Made by a program: the position numbers and the translations under genes
Notes under the pieces: model-generated
What the model saw: only the letters and a program-made list of their open reading frames with translations
Databases searched by the model: none
Told to the model about the DNA's origin: nothing
Assembly (NCBI RefSeq): GCF_011046735.1
Contig: NZ_CP049258.1
Coordinates: 868,001-932,000 of the forward strand
Direction: 5' to 3'
DNA from: Nordella sp. HKS 07
Lineage (GTDB): Bacteria > Pseudomonadota > Alphaproteobacteria > Rhizobiales > Aestuariivirgaceae
Length of the DNA stretch: 64,000 nucleotides
Part shown: piece after piece, positions 1 to 9,242 of the stretch
Position numbering within the stretch: the stretch's first letter is position 1
How the letters are laid out: every line of letters begins with the position of its first letter

Positions 1-882
1 GTCGAGCAGTGGCTCGAGCGAAGAGCCGAGCTTGTGGGCGCCGACGCCGGCGACCGACGGATTGAGCAGCACGATCATGAAGGCCGAAATCACGAGCGTC
101 AGCATGCCGAGCAGGATGCCCTTCGGCATGTCGCGCTTGGGATCCACCGATTCTTCCGCCGCCAGCGGCAGTTGCTCGATGGCGAGGAACAGCCACACCG
201 CGAAGGGCAGCGAGGCGAGGATGCCCGAGACGCCCATCGGGAACAGCGAGCCGTTGCCTTCCGGAAGCTCGCTTCCGTCGGGCGCGATATTAAGAGCCCA
301 CCGGCTGAAGTCCATGTTCGGGAAAGCGCTGAACCAGAAGGTGACCATGACCGCGAGCGACAGCAGCGTCACGATCAGCGTCACCCGGAAGGAGAGCGCC
401 ACGCCGAAGATGTTGAGCCCAAGGAAGATCAGATAGGTGATGATCCAGATGAGCGGCGAGTAGCTCGGATCGAAGCCGAAGATGCTGTTCACGTAAGCCG
501 TGATGAAGGTCACGATCACCGCCGGCGTCACTACATATTCGACGTTTTCGCACAGGCCCGTGATAAAGCCGCCCCATGGACCCATGGCGGTGCGACCGAA
601 GGAATAGGCCGCCCCCGTATGCGGCAGCGCCGGCGACATTTCGGCGATGCAGAAGACGAGGCCGATATACATGACGGCGATGATGGCGCCGGCGACCAGA
701 AGCCCGCCCCAGCCCCCGGTGGCAAAGCCGAAATTCCAGCCTGAGAAATGGCCGGAGATGACGGCGCCGACACCCAATGCCCATAGCGACCATATCCCCG
801 CATAGCGCTGGAGATGTCGCTTCTCGAAATATCCGGCGTCAGCCTTGGTAAAGCTGACGCCACCACTTTCCGTTTGAGACAT
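1..882 (-). CDS. ethanolamine permease-like APC transporter (3' end cut by window edge)
   Basis: Inner-membrane permease of the APC superfamily, importing an amine or amino acid; the N-terminal pattern (YFEKRHLQRYAGIWSLWALG, then GAVISGHFSGWNFG) is typical of ethanolamine permeases. The ATG is at 882-880, with a GGGGGA purine run just upstream as ribosome binding site. The frame is open to the window edge, giving 294 residues of a protein that is usually about 440-460 aa; several hydrophobic helices are visible. It is the third gene of a co-oriented set (amidohydrolase, permease, permease) read leftward, with a 73 nt gap to the permease before it. The BetA-like dehydrogenase nearby fits a choline/ethanolamine theme, but the substrate is inferred from family resemblance only. 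Confidence 0.8.
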   Translation of the reverse strand, partial: MSQTESGGVSFTKADAGYFEKRHLQRYAGIWSLWALGVGAVISGHFSGWNFGFATGGWGGLLVAGAIIAVMYIGLVFCIAEMSPALPHTGAAYSFGRTAMGPWGGFITGLCENVEYVVTPAVIVTFITAYVNSIFGFDPSYSPLIWIITYLIFLGLNIFGVALSFRVTLIVTLLSLAVMVTFWFSAFPNMDFSRWALNIAPDGSELPEGNGSLFPMGVSGILASLPFAVWLFLAIEQLPLAAEESVDPKRDMPKGILLGMLTLVISAFMIVLLNPSVAGVGAHKLGSSLEPLLD

Positions 883-955
883 GAGTCCCCCGTTTCCCCT
901 GTTGTTGCCCGCGACGGCGCCCCCCATGGGCGCCGCCGTTTCTTGTCAACGCACG

Positions 956-2701
956 TCAACTTCCCTGTGCGATCGCCGCCTCGGCAGCCGCGATCTCAGC
1001 CCTGCGCCGGGCGATTTCGTCGCCGATCGGCGGGCCGGCGAAGCGCTTGCCACGCAGCACCAGAAGCAGAGCCGCCATCACCACCGCGACGACGACCGCT
1101 GCCCAGAGGCCGAAGTTACTCGCGGGGTCCCGCCAGAAGTAGTAGACGGCCGCGACGGTGAGCGCCGCGAACAGCGCACCGAACGCCGCCTTGCCTTCCA
1201 TCGCGAACCAGAAGGCAGCAAGCGCCAGGATCATGAGCACGATGAGATAGCCCACCTTTTCCTGCGGCGGCTGCACACCGACGAAGATCAGCAGCGCGCA
1301 ACCGATGACGGCGAGCACCGCCACCGGAATGGAGGCCGCCTTGAGATCGAACGGCCCCTTGTTGGTCCATTCGCCGCTGAATTCGCCTTTGAGCGCGGCG
1401 CCGATCGGCATGAGATAGGACAGATATAGAAACACGGCGCAGCCCGTCGACAGGACCAGGAATGCGCCGCCATAGAGAGTTGCCACAATCGAGAGGGCAC
1501 CACCCACCCATATCGCCGCTCCCGGTGTGCGATAGATCGGGCTCACCTTCCTGAGCACATTCGACATCGGCAGGCCGCCATCGCGAGCGAAGGCATACAT
1601 CATGCGCGAGCAGGAGGTCAGTCCCGCGAGCGCGCAGAGGAAGTTCGACACCACAATGCCGATGATGATCAACGCCTTAAGCGCGAAAGGCATGGGCGAG
1701 ACCTGCATGAGCCAGTTGAACGAGGCCCAGCCCTGCTTGGCCGCGGCGGCTACTCCGTCAATGACGGTGCCGGACGCGTCGGTCTGATTGGGGAGCGCCA
1801 GCACCATCGCGCACACCATGAAATAGCCAAACAGGAATGACCACCAGACCGAGCGGATCATTCCTTTCGGCACTTCACGCTGGGCATTGCGGGTTTCCTC
1901 CGACGTATGCGCGGAGGCATCGAAGCCGGTGATGGTGTAGACCGCATGCAGCAGCCCGAGCGCCACGACATAGAGGAAAACATTGGCCTGTGGCCACACG
2001 CCACCGCCGGCATCGCCGGTGAAATTGGTGAAGGTGAACAGGCGGCCGAAGTCGAGTGACGGCGCGAAGGCGAGCAGCGACACCGTCAGCACGACCGTTG
2101 TCGCCAGGATGATATAGCCGCTCCAGTCCGTGAGGATGGTCGTCAGCCTGAGGAAGTAGTGATTGAGGATCGCCTGGACGATCGTGACGCCGGCAATGAA
2201 GGCCGTCTGGACCCACCAGCCGGTCGAAAACTCGCCGGTGGATGTCCAATTGGTGACGTCCATGCCCAGCACCTGGGCAAGGAACAGATCACGGAACAGG
2301 TTAAACAGTCCGAAGTTCACCGACGAGACGACAAACATCAGGCCCAGCAGATTGAACCACGCGGCGGCCCAGCCGAAACCCCGGCCGCCAAGGATCGACG
2401 ACCAGTGGTAAATGCCGCCGGCGGTCGGATAAGAGGAGGCGATCTGTCCCATCGCGGCCGCCACCAGCAGGGCGAACAGCGAGCCGAGCGGCCAGATATA
2501 GCCGATCGAGCCGCCGCCGCCGGCGCTGAGGGCGGCTGGAAACGCGGTGATGCCACCTGCCACGATGCAGATGATGGCGAAGGAGATCGCGAAATTCTGG
2601 AATGGCCCCATGCGGCGGGTGAGTTCCTGCGCATAGCCCATGCCGTGTAGAACTTTCACGTCCTCATGATGCTCGGAATCTGAATAATCTTTGGGTCTCA
2701 T
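956..2701 (-). CDS. APC family amino acid permease
   Basis: 581-residue integral membrane transporter of the amino acid-polyamine-organocation superfamily. The N-terminal segment (LTRRMGPFQNFAISFAIICI) and the following GGITAFPAALSAGG region are the usual first-helix substrate region of the family, and about 12 hydrophobic segments follow. The C-terminus ends in a charged Arg/Ala/Glu-rich helix on the cytoplasmic side. The ATG at 2701 is preceded by GGAGG five bases upstream, which fixes the start. It lies 30 nt after the N-formylglutamate amidohydrolase-like gene and 73 nt before the ethanolamine-type permease, in the same direction, so the three probably form an operon. The exact substrate (GABA, glutamate, amine) cannot be read from the sequence. 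Confidence 0.85.
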   Translation of the reverse strand: MRPKDYSDSEHHEDVKVLHGMGYAQELTRRMGPFQNFAISFAIICIVAGGITAFPAALSAGGGGSIGYIWPLGSLFALLVAAAMGQIASSYPTAGGIYHWSSILGGRGFGWAAAWFNLLGLMFVVSSVNFGLFNLFRDLFLAQVLGMDVTNWTSTGEFSTGWWVQTAFIAGVTIVQAILNHYFLRLTTILTDWSGYIILATTVVLTVSLLAFAPSLDFGRLFTFTNFTGDAGGGVWPQANVFLYVVALGLLHAVYTITGFDASAHTSEETRNAQREVPKGMIRSVWWSFLFGYFMVCAMVLALPNQTDASGTVIDGVAAAAKQGWASFNWLMQVSPMPFALKALIIIGIVVSNFLCALAGLTSCSRMMYAFARDGGLPMSNVLRKVSPIYRTPGAAIWVGGALSIVATLYGGAFLVLSTGCAVFLYLSYLMPIGAALKGEFSGEWTNKGPFDLKAASIPVAVLAVIGCALLIFVGVQPPQEKVGYLIVLMILALAAFWFAMEGKAAFGALFAALTVAAVYYFWRDPASNFGLWAAVVVAVVMAALLLVLRGKRFAGPPIGDEIARRRAEIAAAEAAIAQGS

Positions 2702-2731
2702 TGCATCCTCCGATATGCCCCCGCCTCGGTT

Positions 2732-3529
2732 TTATGTACTCAACCGCGTCCTCACTATTGTCGAAGGGAAGATGATCGAAACGGCCTGCTCCAACACGCT
2801 CGCAAGCCGCGCTGCCCATTGCGCCTGGCCGGCCTCCTGGTCGATGAGATCATTGCGGATCTCCAGCATGACATGGTGGATCCCGCGGGTGCCGCCATGC
2901 AGATTGAGCGTGTGGCACACGCCGTCCTGCGGCCCATAAGGCTCGTTACGCCGCACCACGATATCCTTCATGCGGCCGGCGAGGCCGAGCACCAGATCGG
3001 CCAGACGGGTGTCGCGGTCATGCAGGACGCCGAGATCGAGATGGCGCCTTATTCCCCGGTAGACGGGGGTGAAACTGTGCATCGTCACGATGAGAGAGGT
3101 GATGTTCTGGCTCGCGCGCCGGTCGAGCAGTTCCGACACCGCATCATGAAAGGGGCGATAGATATCGCGGATGCGGGCGAGCCGCGCATCGGGGGTGAGA
3201 TTCTCATTGCCAGGCACCCGCGTCGCCTCGCTCTTTACCGGCATGGCATCGAGTGATTCGGGTGGCCGGTTGCAATCATAGGCCAGCCGCGAATAGCGCT
3301 GCAGCAGAAGCGGCGCGTCGAGTGTCTCGGAAAGCCTACGCGCCACTACCTCCGCCCCGATATCCCAGGCGATATGGCGGGTCAGGTCTTCGGGCGAAAG
3401 TCCCATATTTCCAAGCGCTTGCGGAATCACCCTGCCGGCATGCTCGCACACGAGCACGACCGGCGATTGCCCGTTCTCATTGATCGAAATGACCGGATCG
3501 CCCTCGTCGGGGCGAAGCAACCCACGCAT
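2732..3529 (-). CDS. N-formylglutamate amidohydrolase family protein
   Basis: Cytoplasmic metal-dependent amidohydrolase of the FGase family (PF05013), whose best known member converts N-formyl-L-glutamate to glutamate and formate in histidine breakdown. Recognised from VVLVCEHAGRVIPQ, HIAWDIGA, YSRLAYDCNRP and VTMHSFTPVYRG, in family order. About 265 aa, normal length. The open frame extends to a GTG at 3553, but an AAGGAG about 11 nt before the ATG at 3529 supports the internal start used here. It is the first gene of the leftward operon with two APC permeases and is divergent from the RpiR regulator (80 nt between starts), so RpiR is a plausible regulator. The substrate may be another N-acylated amino acid, since no hut genes flank it. 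Confidence 0.85.
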   Translation of the reverse strand: MRGLLRPDEGDPVISINENGQSPVVLVCEHAGRVIPQALGNMGLSPEDLTRHIAWDIGAEVVARRLSETLDAPLLLQRYSRLAYDCNRPPESLDAMPVKSEATRVPGNENLTPDARLARIRDIYRPFHDAVSELLDRRASQNITSLIVTMHSFTPVYRGIRRHLDLGVLHDRDTRLADLVLGLAGRMKDIVVRRNEPYGPQDGVCHTLNLHGGTRGIHHVMLEIRNDLIDQEAGQAQWAARLASVLEQAVSIIFPSTIVRTRLST

Positions 3530-3609
3530 GGAGAACGACTCTCCTTGTCCCACCTGGAACGATCATTTCAGAATCGCTATCGCCTGTCAAATTCGTTACA
3601 AGAGCAACC

Positions 3610-4485
3610 ATGACCACGCGCAAGACCGACAAGACCGAAACCGTTGCCGAGCGCCTGAGGCTCGGCGCGCCGACGCTGACTCCCGCCGAACACAAGCTCG
3701 CCCATGCGCTGCTCGCCAACTATCCGGTGGCGGGACTTTCCAGCATCACCGAATTCGCCAAGGCGGCGCGGGTATCGACGCCAACGGCTCTGCGACTCGC
3801 CAAGAAACTCGGCTTCACGGGCTTTCCGGCATTCCAGGCCGCCTTGCGCGGTGAAGTATCGGCGCAGTTGAAGGACCCGATCGCGCGCCATCAGCGCTGG
3901 TCGAAGGACGCGCCCGAAGCCCATGTGCTCAACCGCTTCGCCGATGCGGTGATGGAGAATTTGCGCGGCTCCCTCAAGCTCGTCGATCACCGGAGCTTCG
4001 ACCATATTGCCGACTTCATCGCCGACCTGGGCCATGCCGTCCATATTGTCGGCGGGCGCATCACCATGCCGCTCGCCGAGTATTTCCATACCCATCTGCA
4101 TATGATCCGCCCCGGCGTGACGCTGATGCCGGCGCTGCCAGCGTCCTGGCCGCAATATGTGCTCAATATGGATCGCGGCGATGTTCTCATTGCCTTCGAC
4201 GTGCGCCGCTATGACCCGAGGCTGGCCGAACTCGCCAATCTCGCGCATCAGCGCAGGATCAGGATCGTTCTGTTCACCGATCAATGGATGTCGCCGATCG
4301 CCAGCATCGCCGCGCACTCCTTTCCCTTGCGTATCGAGGCGCCCTCGGGCTGGGATTCGAACGTCGCGACACTTTTCATGATCGAGGCGCTCATCGCCGA
4401 CATCGTCGACCGCCGCTGGTCCGATACCGAGCAGCGCATCCGCGAGCTCGAGGGCATAACTGGCCGCTTACGCCGCAATTCATGA
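3610..4485 (+). CDS. MurR/RpiR family transcriptional regulator
   Basis: Cytoplasmic DNA-binding regulator of 291 aa. Residues roughly 15-90 form the RpiR-type helix-turn-helix domain (TEFAKAARVSTPTALRLAKK); residues about 130-260 form a SIS (sugar isomerase) fold effector domain (GHAVHIVGGRITMPLAEYF). It is divergently transcribed from the amidohydrolase/permease operon and precedes the choline dehydrogenase by 83 nt, so it probably controls one or both. SIS domains usually bind phosphosugars, but many rhizobial members next to amine or amino-acid catabolic genes have unknown ligands. No convincing operator was recognised in the short intergenic region 3530-3609. Confidence 0.9.
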   Translation: MTTRKTDKTETVAERLRLGAPTLTPAEHKLAHALLANYPVAGLSSITEFAKAARVSTPTALRLAKKLGFTGFPAFQAALRGEVSAQLKDPIARHQRWSKDAPEAHVLNRFADAVMENLRGSLKLVDHRSFDHIADFIADLGHAVHIVGGRITMPLAEYFHTHLHMIRPGVTLMPALPASWPQYVLNMDRGDVLIAFDVRRYDPRLAELANLAHQRRIRIVLFTDQWMSPIASIAAHSFPLRIEAPSGWDSNVATLFMIEALIADIVDRRWSDTEQRIRELEGITGRLRRNS

Positions 4486-4568
4486 CGTATTGCGCAAGGC
4501 CGCCCGCTATGCGATCCACTACCCTCAAGAAGAGCGCGCAGGGATAAGCGCCAAAAGGGGAAGTTCAT

Positions 4569-6224
4569 ATGGAGTCGTTCGACTTCATCATCATCGGGTC
4601 GGGCTCGGCCGGATCGGCCATGGCCTATCGCCTGTCGGAAGACGGACGGCACAGCGTGCTGGTGCTCGAATATGGCGGCACCGACATGGGCCCGCTGATT
4701 CAGATGCCGTCGGCGCTATCCTATCCGATGAACATGCAGACCTATGACTGGGGCTTCATCGCCGAGCCCGAGCCGGCTTTGGGCGGGCGCCGTCTGGTGA
4801 CACCACGCGGCAAGGTGATCGGCGGCTCTTCCTCGATCAACGGCATGGTCTATGTGCGCGGACACGCCCGCGACTTCGACACCTGGGAGGAGATGGGCGC
4901 CGAGGGTTGGGGTCACCGCCATGTGCTGCCCTATTACAAGCGGCTCGAAGCTTCGCATGGCGGCGAGGAAGGCTGGCGCGGCACCGACGGGCCGCTCCAT
5001 GTCACGCGCGGCGTCCGCAAGAATCCGCTCTATCAGGCGTTCGTCGAAGCGGGCCGGCAAGCGGGCTACCCCGTCACCGAAGACTATAATGGCCGCCAGC
5101 AGGAAGGCTTCGGCGCCATGGAGCGGACCATCTGGCAGGGCCGGCGCTGGTCCACCGCCAATGCCTATTTGCGCCCCGCTCTCAAGCGAACCAATGTGAA
5201 GCTCGTCGCCCGCGCGTTCGCGCGCCGCATCCTGCTCGAGGGCAAGCGCGCCACCGGTGTCGAATATGAGCGCGGCGGCGAGATCCTGCGGGCGGAGGCG
5301 CGCCGCGAGGTGATCCTGGCGGCGAGCTCGATCAATTCCCCGAAGCTCCTGCAGATCTCCGGCATCGGCGATCCGGCGCATCTCCAGTCGATCGGCGTCA
5401 CGCCAGTGCACGCGCTGCCGGGCGTCGGCCAGAATCTGCAGGACCATCTCGAAGTCTATTTTCAGATGGAATCGCTGAAGCCCGTCTCCCTGCTGCCGAG
5501 CCTCAATCTCTTTTCGAAGGGCCTCATCGGTCTCGAATGGCTGCTGTTCAAGACCGGCCTCGGCGCCACCAATCATTTCGAGAGCTGCGGCTTCATCCGC
5601 TCACGCGCCGGCGTCGAATATCCCGACATCGAATATCACTTCCTGCCGATCGCCATCCGCTATGACGGCAAGGCCGCCGCCAAGGGCCATTCCTTCCAGG
5701 TCCATGTCGGGCCAATGCGATCCAAGTCGCGCGGCTTCGTGAAGGCGACATCGGCGGATCCTAAGGGAGCGCCCACCATCAGGTTCAACTACATGTCGCA
5801 TCCCGACGATTGGACGGAGTTCCGCGCCGCCATGCGGCTGACGCGCGAAATCTTCGAGCAGGAGGCGCTGAAGCCCTACAAGGGCCGCGAGATCCAGCCA
5901 GGCGCGAATCTCAAAAGCGACGCCGAGCTCGACGGCTTCATCCGCGATCACTGCGAAAGCGCTTTCCACCCTTGCGGCACCTGCCGCATGGGCGATGCGG
6001 GCGATCCAATGGCGGTGGTCGATCCCGAATGCCGCGTCATCGGCATCGACGCCTTGCGCGTCGCCGATTCATCGATCATGCCCCAGATCACCAACGGCAA
6101 TCTCAATGCGCCGTCGATTCTGATCGGCGAGAAGGCCTCCGATCACATTCTCGGCCGCGAGCCGCTCCCCGCCTCCAATCAGGAGCCGTGGATCAATCCT
6201 AATTGGAAGACAAGTCAGAGGTAG
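4569..6224 (+). CDS. betA: choline dehydrogenase-like GMC oxidoreductase
   Basis: FAD-dependent alcohol dehydrogenase of the glucose-methanol-choline family, 551 aa, the usual BetA length. The FAD-binding motif [17 protein letters not shown] lies at residues 6-22, the GMC signature [20 protein letters not shown] near 85-105, and the C-terminal HPCGTCRMG contains the catalytic His at about 467. Residue-by-residue resemblance to BetA is high (for example [15 protein letters not shown] and [11 protein letters not shown]). BetA oxidises choline to betaine aldehyde at the inner membrane. No betaine aldehyde dehydrogenase or BetI is adjacent; the neighbours are an RpiR regulator and amine permeases, so another amino alcohol could be the substrate. 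Confidence 0.85.
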   Translation: MESFDFIIIGSGSAGSAMAYRLSEDGRHSVLVLEYGGTDMGPLIQMPSALSYPMNMQTYDWGFIAEPEPALGGRRLVTPRGKVIGGSSSINGMVYVRGHARDFDTWEEMGAEGWGHRHVLPYYKRLEASHGGEEGWRGTDGPLHVTRGVRKNPLYQAFVEAGRQAGYPVTEDYNGRQQEGFGAMERTIWQGRRWSTANAYLRPALKRTNVKLVARAFARRILLEGKRATGVEYERGGEILRAEARREVILAASSINSPKLLQISGIGDPAHLQSIGVTPVHALPGVGQNLQDHLEVYFQMESLKPVSLLPSLNLFSKGLIGLEWLLFKTGLGATNHFESCGFIRSRAGVEYPDIEYHFLPIAIRYDGKAAAKGHSFQVHVGPMRSKSRGFVKATSADPKGAPTIRFNYMSHPDDWTEFRAAMRLTREIFEQEALKPYKGREIQPGANLKSDAELDGFIRDHCESAFHPCGTCRMGDAGDPMAVVDPECRVIGIDALRVADSSIMPQITNGNLNAPSILIGEKASDHILGREPLPASNQEPWINPNWKTSQR

Positions 6225-6364
6225 TCTCTCGCTGCTCCCCATGCGTCGCAGCACGGCACTATTAGCATTCCGGAAGGGGGACCGCATTCGCAATCAAATG
6301 ATCTGGCATCGCGAAGGGGTACTGTTCGAACGAACGAGTGCCGACCTGAGCACATCCCCTAGGA

Positions 6365-6583
6365 CTAGGCCGGATCGACCATCGAAAACCGGTTGATCCG
6401 CGGCCGCGCGGCGTAGTTGCGCAGCGTCTCAAAGTCTCTCACACCATGATCGGCGAGAACAAGGATGTGGTCCCGCAGCTTTGACCGCGTCGCGTCGTCG
6501 GTGACCTGCAGGTCACGACACACTTGCGCGAGTACCGCGTTGAGTAATTGATGCTCATTAGTGTCAAGTAGACTATTGTGCAT
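6365..6583 (-). CDS. small conserved-looking protein of unknown function
   Basis: 72-residue soluble, predicted helical protein (LLNAVLAQVCRDLQVTD, LRDHILVLADHGVRDFETLR). I do not recognise a named family. The frame extends to an ATG at 6616, but an AAAGGAGG Shine-Dalgarno sits 9 nt before the ATG at 6583, which I therefore take as the start. A GGAAC-N18-TT promoter-like match reads toward it at 6768-6744, so it may belong to the general stress response regulon proposed for the next 6 kb. The gene is divergent from the EF-hand/PepSY-like gene at 7010. Confidence 0.6.
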   Translation of the reverse strand: MHNSLLDTNEHQLLNAVLAQVCRDLQVTDDATRSKLRDHILVLADHGVRDFETLRNYAARPRINRFSMVDPA

Positions 6584-6743
6584 GTGATCAAGCCTCCTTT
6601 CAATTGCCGGTTTCATCTGTGGGCGCCTCGTTCATTCGGGACCACGCTCCGTTTTAAATTCGATGAGATCCGCAAGCCATCTGCACGCTGATTGTAGGGC
6701 TCCGACGGCGCCGCAATGACTGCGACCCGAAAAGCAGGTCGTC

Positions 6744-6768
6744 AAGTCCGCAAGACGCACTAAGTTCC
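6744..6768 (-). promoter_or_regulatory. EcfG/RpoE2-type promoter candidate for the 72-aa gene
   Basis: On the minus strand GGAAC (6768-6764) is followed after exactly 18 nt by TT (6745-6744), the layout known for alphaproteobacterial general stress sigma factors. It lies about 160 nt upstream of the start at 6583. A second GGAAC further upstream on the same strand has a different spacing (16 nt) to a TT. Confidence 0.45.
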
Positions 6769-6931
6769 AAGTAACGAAGCAATCATTCACAGCAGTTCCA
6801 TACGGTCGAGGCGCCTCCGGTTTCTATTGGGTTATCCCGGGCCGTTGCGTTTAGAGTCATTCATCTCTCTCAGATCGGCTTTCGCGCGGCGAACTTCCTG
6901 AAGAAGCATTGGAGAACTGGTCGTCCAAAGA

Positions 6932-6956
6932 GGAACTAAGCGCGACTGAAAGCATT
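6932..6956 (+). promoter_or_regulatory. EcfG/RpoE2-type promoter candidate for the 7010-8067 operon
   Basis: GGAAC at 6932-6936, an 18 nt spacer, TT at 6955-6956; it lies 53 nt upstream of the ATG at 7010. The same motif and spacing recur at five other stress-type genes in this window. Confidence 0.6.
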
Positions 6957-7009
6957 TAGTCACGTACTCGCTGTTTAAGCGAGAAACCTTCAACAGCTGA
7001 GGCAATCAT

Positions 7010-7459
7010 ATGAAAGCTTTTCTCTTGGCGGCGACCGCCTGCCTTGTCTTCTCCGTTCCGGCTTTTGCGGCGACGGATGAGGAATGCAATACAATGTGGA
7101 AGCAGGCGGATGCGAACAACGATGGCACTTTGAACGGCGCCGAGGCAACCCGCTACGCAGCATGGATGCGTGTGAACGGCAAAGGCGCGCCCGCCGATAG
7201 CATGATCGGCAAGTCCGTGTTCATGGACAATTGCAAATCGGGCGTATTCACGGCCGCTGCGGTCGATGAGGGCGCGCCGCTGGAAGGAGCAAACAGCTTC
7301 ACGGAAGGACAGGCGCAAGATCGCGCGCTTGCCGCCGGCTACACGGACGTGTCGATGTTGACGAAAGATGACAAGGGCATTTGGCGCGGCACGGCGACGA
7401 TAGATGGAAAGGCCTCAAAAGTTGCCGTCGATTACAAAGGCAATGTCGTCTCGAACTAA
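7010..7459 (+). CDS. periplasmic EF-hand/PepSY-like protein
   Basis: 149 aa with a clear Sec signal peptide (residues 1-20, cleavage after VPAFA). The mature part has one EF-hand-like calcium loop, DANNDGTLNGAE, near residue 34, and a C-terminal segment (AAGYTDVSMLTKDDKGIW, then VAVDYKGNVVSN) resembling PepSY-type domains. It is probably a small exported protein; the exact role is unknown. It lies 26 nt upstream of the YflT-like gene in the same direction, so the two are likely one transcript from the GGAAC-N18-TT promoter at 6932. Confidence 0.75.
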   Translation: MKAFLLAATACLVFSVPAFAATDEECNTMWKQADANNDGTLNGAEATRYAAWMRVNGKGAPADSMIGKSVFMDNCKSGVFTAAAVDEGAPLEGANSFTEGQAQDRALAAGYTDVSMLTKDDKGIWRGTATIDGKASKVAVDYKGNVVSN

Positions 7460-7485
7460 TGAATCTCACATAAGGAAAATGTTCA

Positions 7486-8067
7486 ATGCAGACCGTAACA
7501 AAAATATATGACAATTACGAGCGCGCTCAGAGAGCGGTGGGGGACCTTGAGGCGGGTGGCATCCCCTCGTCGCAAATAAGCTTGCTTGCTAATCGCAATG
7601 TCAGCGCCAAGTACGACGACAGAGATGACGCTTCCAAGACGGCAGCGGGAGCCGGGCTCGGAGCGGTTATTGGCGGGGGCGCAGGACTTCTCGCTGGTCT
7701 TGGCCTTCTGGCCATCCCTGGCGTCGGTCCGATAGTGGCTGCCGGTTGGCTGGCGTCGACCGCGGCTGGTGCGCTAGCAGGCGGTGCGGCCGGTGGTGTC
7801 GTGGGCGCGCTTGTAGAAGCAGGCGTCCCGGAAGACCAGGCCCATGTTTATTCGGAGGCGATACGGCGGGGCGGAACTTTGCTTTCCGTGAAAACCGACG
7901 ACGATCGGGCTGAGAAAGTGCGGATGATCCTTGACAGGCATGAACCGTTGGACCCTGTCACTTTGGGCGACGACTACAGGAAGGCGGGCTGGAAATCCTA
8001 TGATCCGGATGCTCCTCCCTACAAGCTTACCGAAGCTGAGATCGAACGCATCAGAAGGCCCTTGTAA
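7486..8067 (+). CDS. YflT-like general stress protein (heat-induced stress protein domain)
   Basis: 193 aa. The N-terminal region (VTKIYDNYERAQRAVGDLEA, then SSQISLLANR) matches the YflT/general stress protein 17M domain (PF11181). Residues about 55-110 form a glycine/alanine-rich hydrophobic stretch (AVIGGGAGLLAGLGLLAIPG) that may insert in or associate with the membrane, followed by a repeat of the ferredoxin-like half (AIRRGGTLLSVKTDDDRAEK). This layout is common for alphaproteobacterial stress proteins of unknown biochemistry. It is second in a two-gene unit with the PepSY-like protein. About 680 nt of mostly featureless DNA follows, except for the weak frame at 8355 and a promoter at 8689. 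Confidence 0.8.
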   Translation: MQTVTKIYDNYERAQRAVGDLEAGGIPSSQISLLANRNVSAKYDDRDDASKTAAGAGLGAVIGGGAGLLAGLGLLAIPGVGPIVAAGWLASTAAGALAGGAAGGVVGALVEAGVPEDQAHVYSEAIRRGGTLLSVKTDDDRAEKVRMILDRHEPLDPVTLGDDYRKAGWKSYDPDAPPYKLTEAEIERIRRPL

Positions 8068-8354
8068 CGGGCTTTCCGGCGGGTAGCCCGGTCGAGTCCG
8101 AGGCAAATTAATTCCAGGCGGTGTGGAACCTTTCTGCCGCCATGGCATTGACCCCCTGGTTAATCACCTAGTCTTATCCTCTTGGGCCCGCCCTCAGTCG
8201 ATCTGGAGCGGGCCCTTTGACGCGGACATTGCGGTCATTAACCCCCCTGGCGGTCACGCTCGATAGATAAGTGTGAAGATAAGAGCCAAGGCACGGCGCG
8301 GCAGACCAAGATAAGACCTCAAGCGAGCTTGGGGCGCTGGAGAAAGACGCGGAA

Positions 8355-8603
8355 GTGCTACAATGTAAGGAGTTCGTCCGAATGATAAGATGCGCGGAGG
8401 AGCATGGTCGCAAGCAGCTCGCCCTTGAATCAGCCCGACTGGACAAGCAGATCACGCGCGCGAGGAAGCTTGCCCTTGCTCACGACGGACTGATAGCGGA
8501 GCTTTATTTGATCCATGCGGCGATTTGCGAAGGAAAGCGCAAGGCTATCAGCGGAAGACCATCTGGACTCGTCCAGGGCGGACCGCAAAGAAGCGAAGCT
8601 TGA
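8355..8603 (+). CDS. possible small helical protein (weak)
   Basis: 82-codon frame beginning with GTG; an in-frame ATG lies at 8382. The central part (ARLDKQITRARKLALAHDGL) could form a charged helix, but there is no clear ribosome binding site and the C-terminus looks like non-coding sequence. I recognise no family. Listed because the 8068-8746 interval otherwise holds no gene; it may be non-coding or a remnant. Confidence 0.25.
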   Translation: MLQCKEFVRMIRCAEEHGRKQLALESARLDKQITRARKLALAHDGLIAELYLIHAAICEGKRKAISGRPSGLVQGGPQRSEA

Positions 8604-8688
8604 GGCTCAATAGACGCTGGGGATCCGCAGCGGGAAGAAAGACAATCAGCAAGCGAACAGGGAATTGCAGAGACCTGTTTGGTCGGGA

Positions 8689-8713
8689 GGAACCATCCGG
8701 CCCATGAAGGGTT
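8689..8713 (+). promoter_or_regulatory. EcfG/RpoE2-type promoter candidate for the Gln-rich protein gene
   Basis: GGAAC at 8689-8693, 18 nt spacer, TT at 8712-8713, 33 nt before the ATG at 8747. Confidence 0.6.
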
Positions 8714-8746
8714 TCCAGTAGCTAACCCTCTAGACAGGAGCACTCC

Positions 8747-8932
8747 ATGAATCCCAATAAAGACAACCGTGATCAGAACCAGCAACAGCAAGGGAATCCG
8801 GGGCAGCGGCCCGGCCAGGAGCAGCAGGGCGGCGGAGCAAAGAACCCCGGTCAGCAGCAGCAGCAGCAGCAGCAGAATCCGACACCTATACGTCCTGAGT
8901 ATGAAGAAGACGACCGCACTCCGAGCGGCTAG
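8747..8932 (+). CDS. small Gln/Pro-rich hydrophilic protein
   Basis: 61 residues, almost entirely Gln, Asn, Gly, Pro and charged residues, with an uninterrupted Gln8 run near residue 36; no hydrophobic core, so predicted to be intrinsically disordered. A clear AGGAG lies upstream of the ATG, a GGAAC-N18-TT promoter lies 33 nt further up, and a strong terminator follows at 8954, so it is a well-bounded monocistronic gene despite its low complexity. Disordered hydrophilic proteins of this kind are often induced by osmotic or desiccation stress; the role here is inferred from promoter and neighbours only. Confidence 0.65.
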   Translation: MNPNKDNRDQNQQQQGNPGQRPGQEQQGGGAKNPGQQQQQQQQNPTPIRPEYEEDDRTPSG

Positions 8933-8953
8933 AACAAGTCATGCGTTGCAACG

Positions 8954-8985
8954 GAGCCCCTTTAAACGAAGGGGCTCTTTTTGTT
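8954..8985 (+). terminator. rho-independent terminator after the Gln-rich gene
   Basis: Perfect 9 bp stem GAGCCCCTT (8954-8962) / AAGGGGCTC (8969-8977) with a 6 nt loop, followed by TTTTTGTTT. Confidence 0.85.
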
Positions 8986-9242
8986 TCTGCACGGTCGACG
9001 AATCCCAAGCTTCTGAGGTTCGCAAATGCCCCCACGTCGTCGCACTACCGGCGTGAGCCAGAAGAGCGGGGTTCTACCGGACGTCGCATTCAGTCGGCGG
9101 TCGATGGCAGGGACCGCAAGAGGTTCAAAGGAGCCGTCGAAAAAGGCAACGCAGGCAGGATGGCTAACCGATTTCCCGGCTCAAGACTCTTTTTGGATAA
9201 GAGCGGTCGGCTATGGTGAGCGCTTCTATGGTCTCGTCAGAA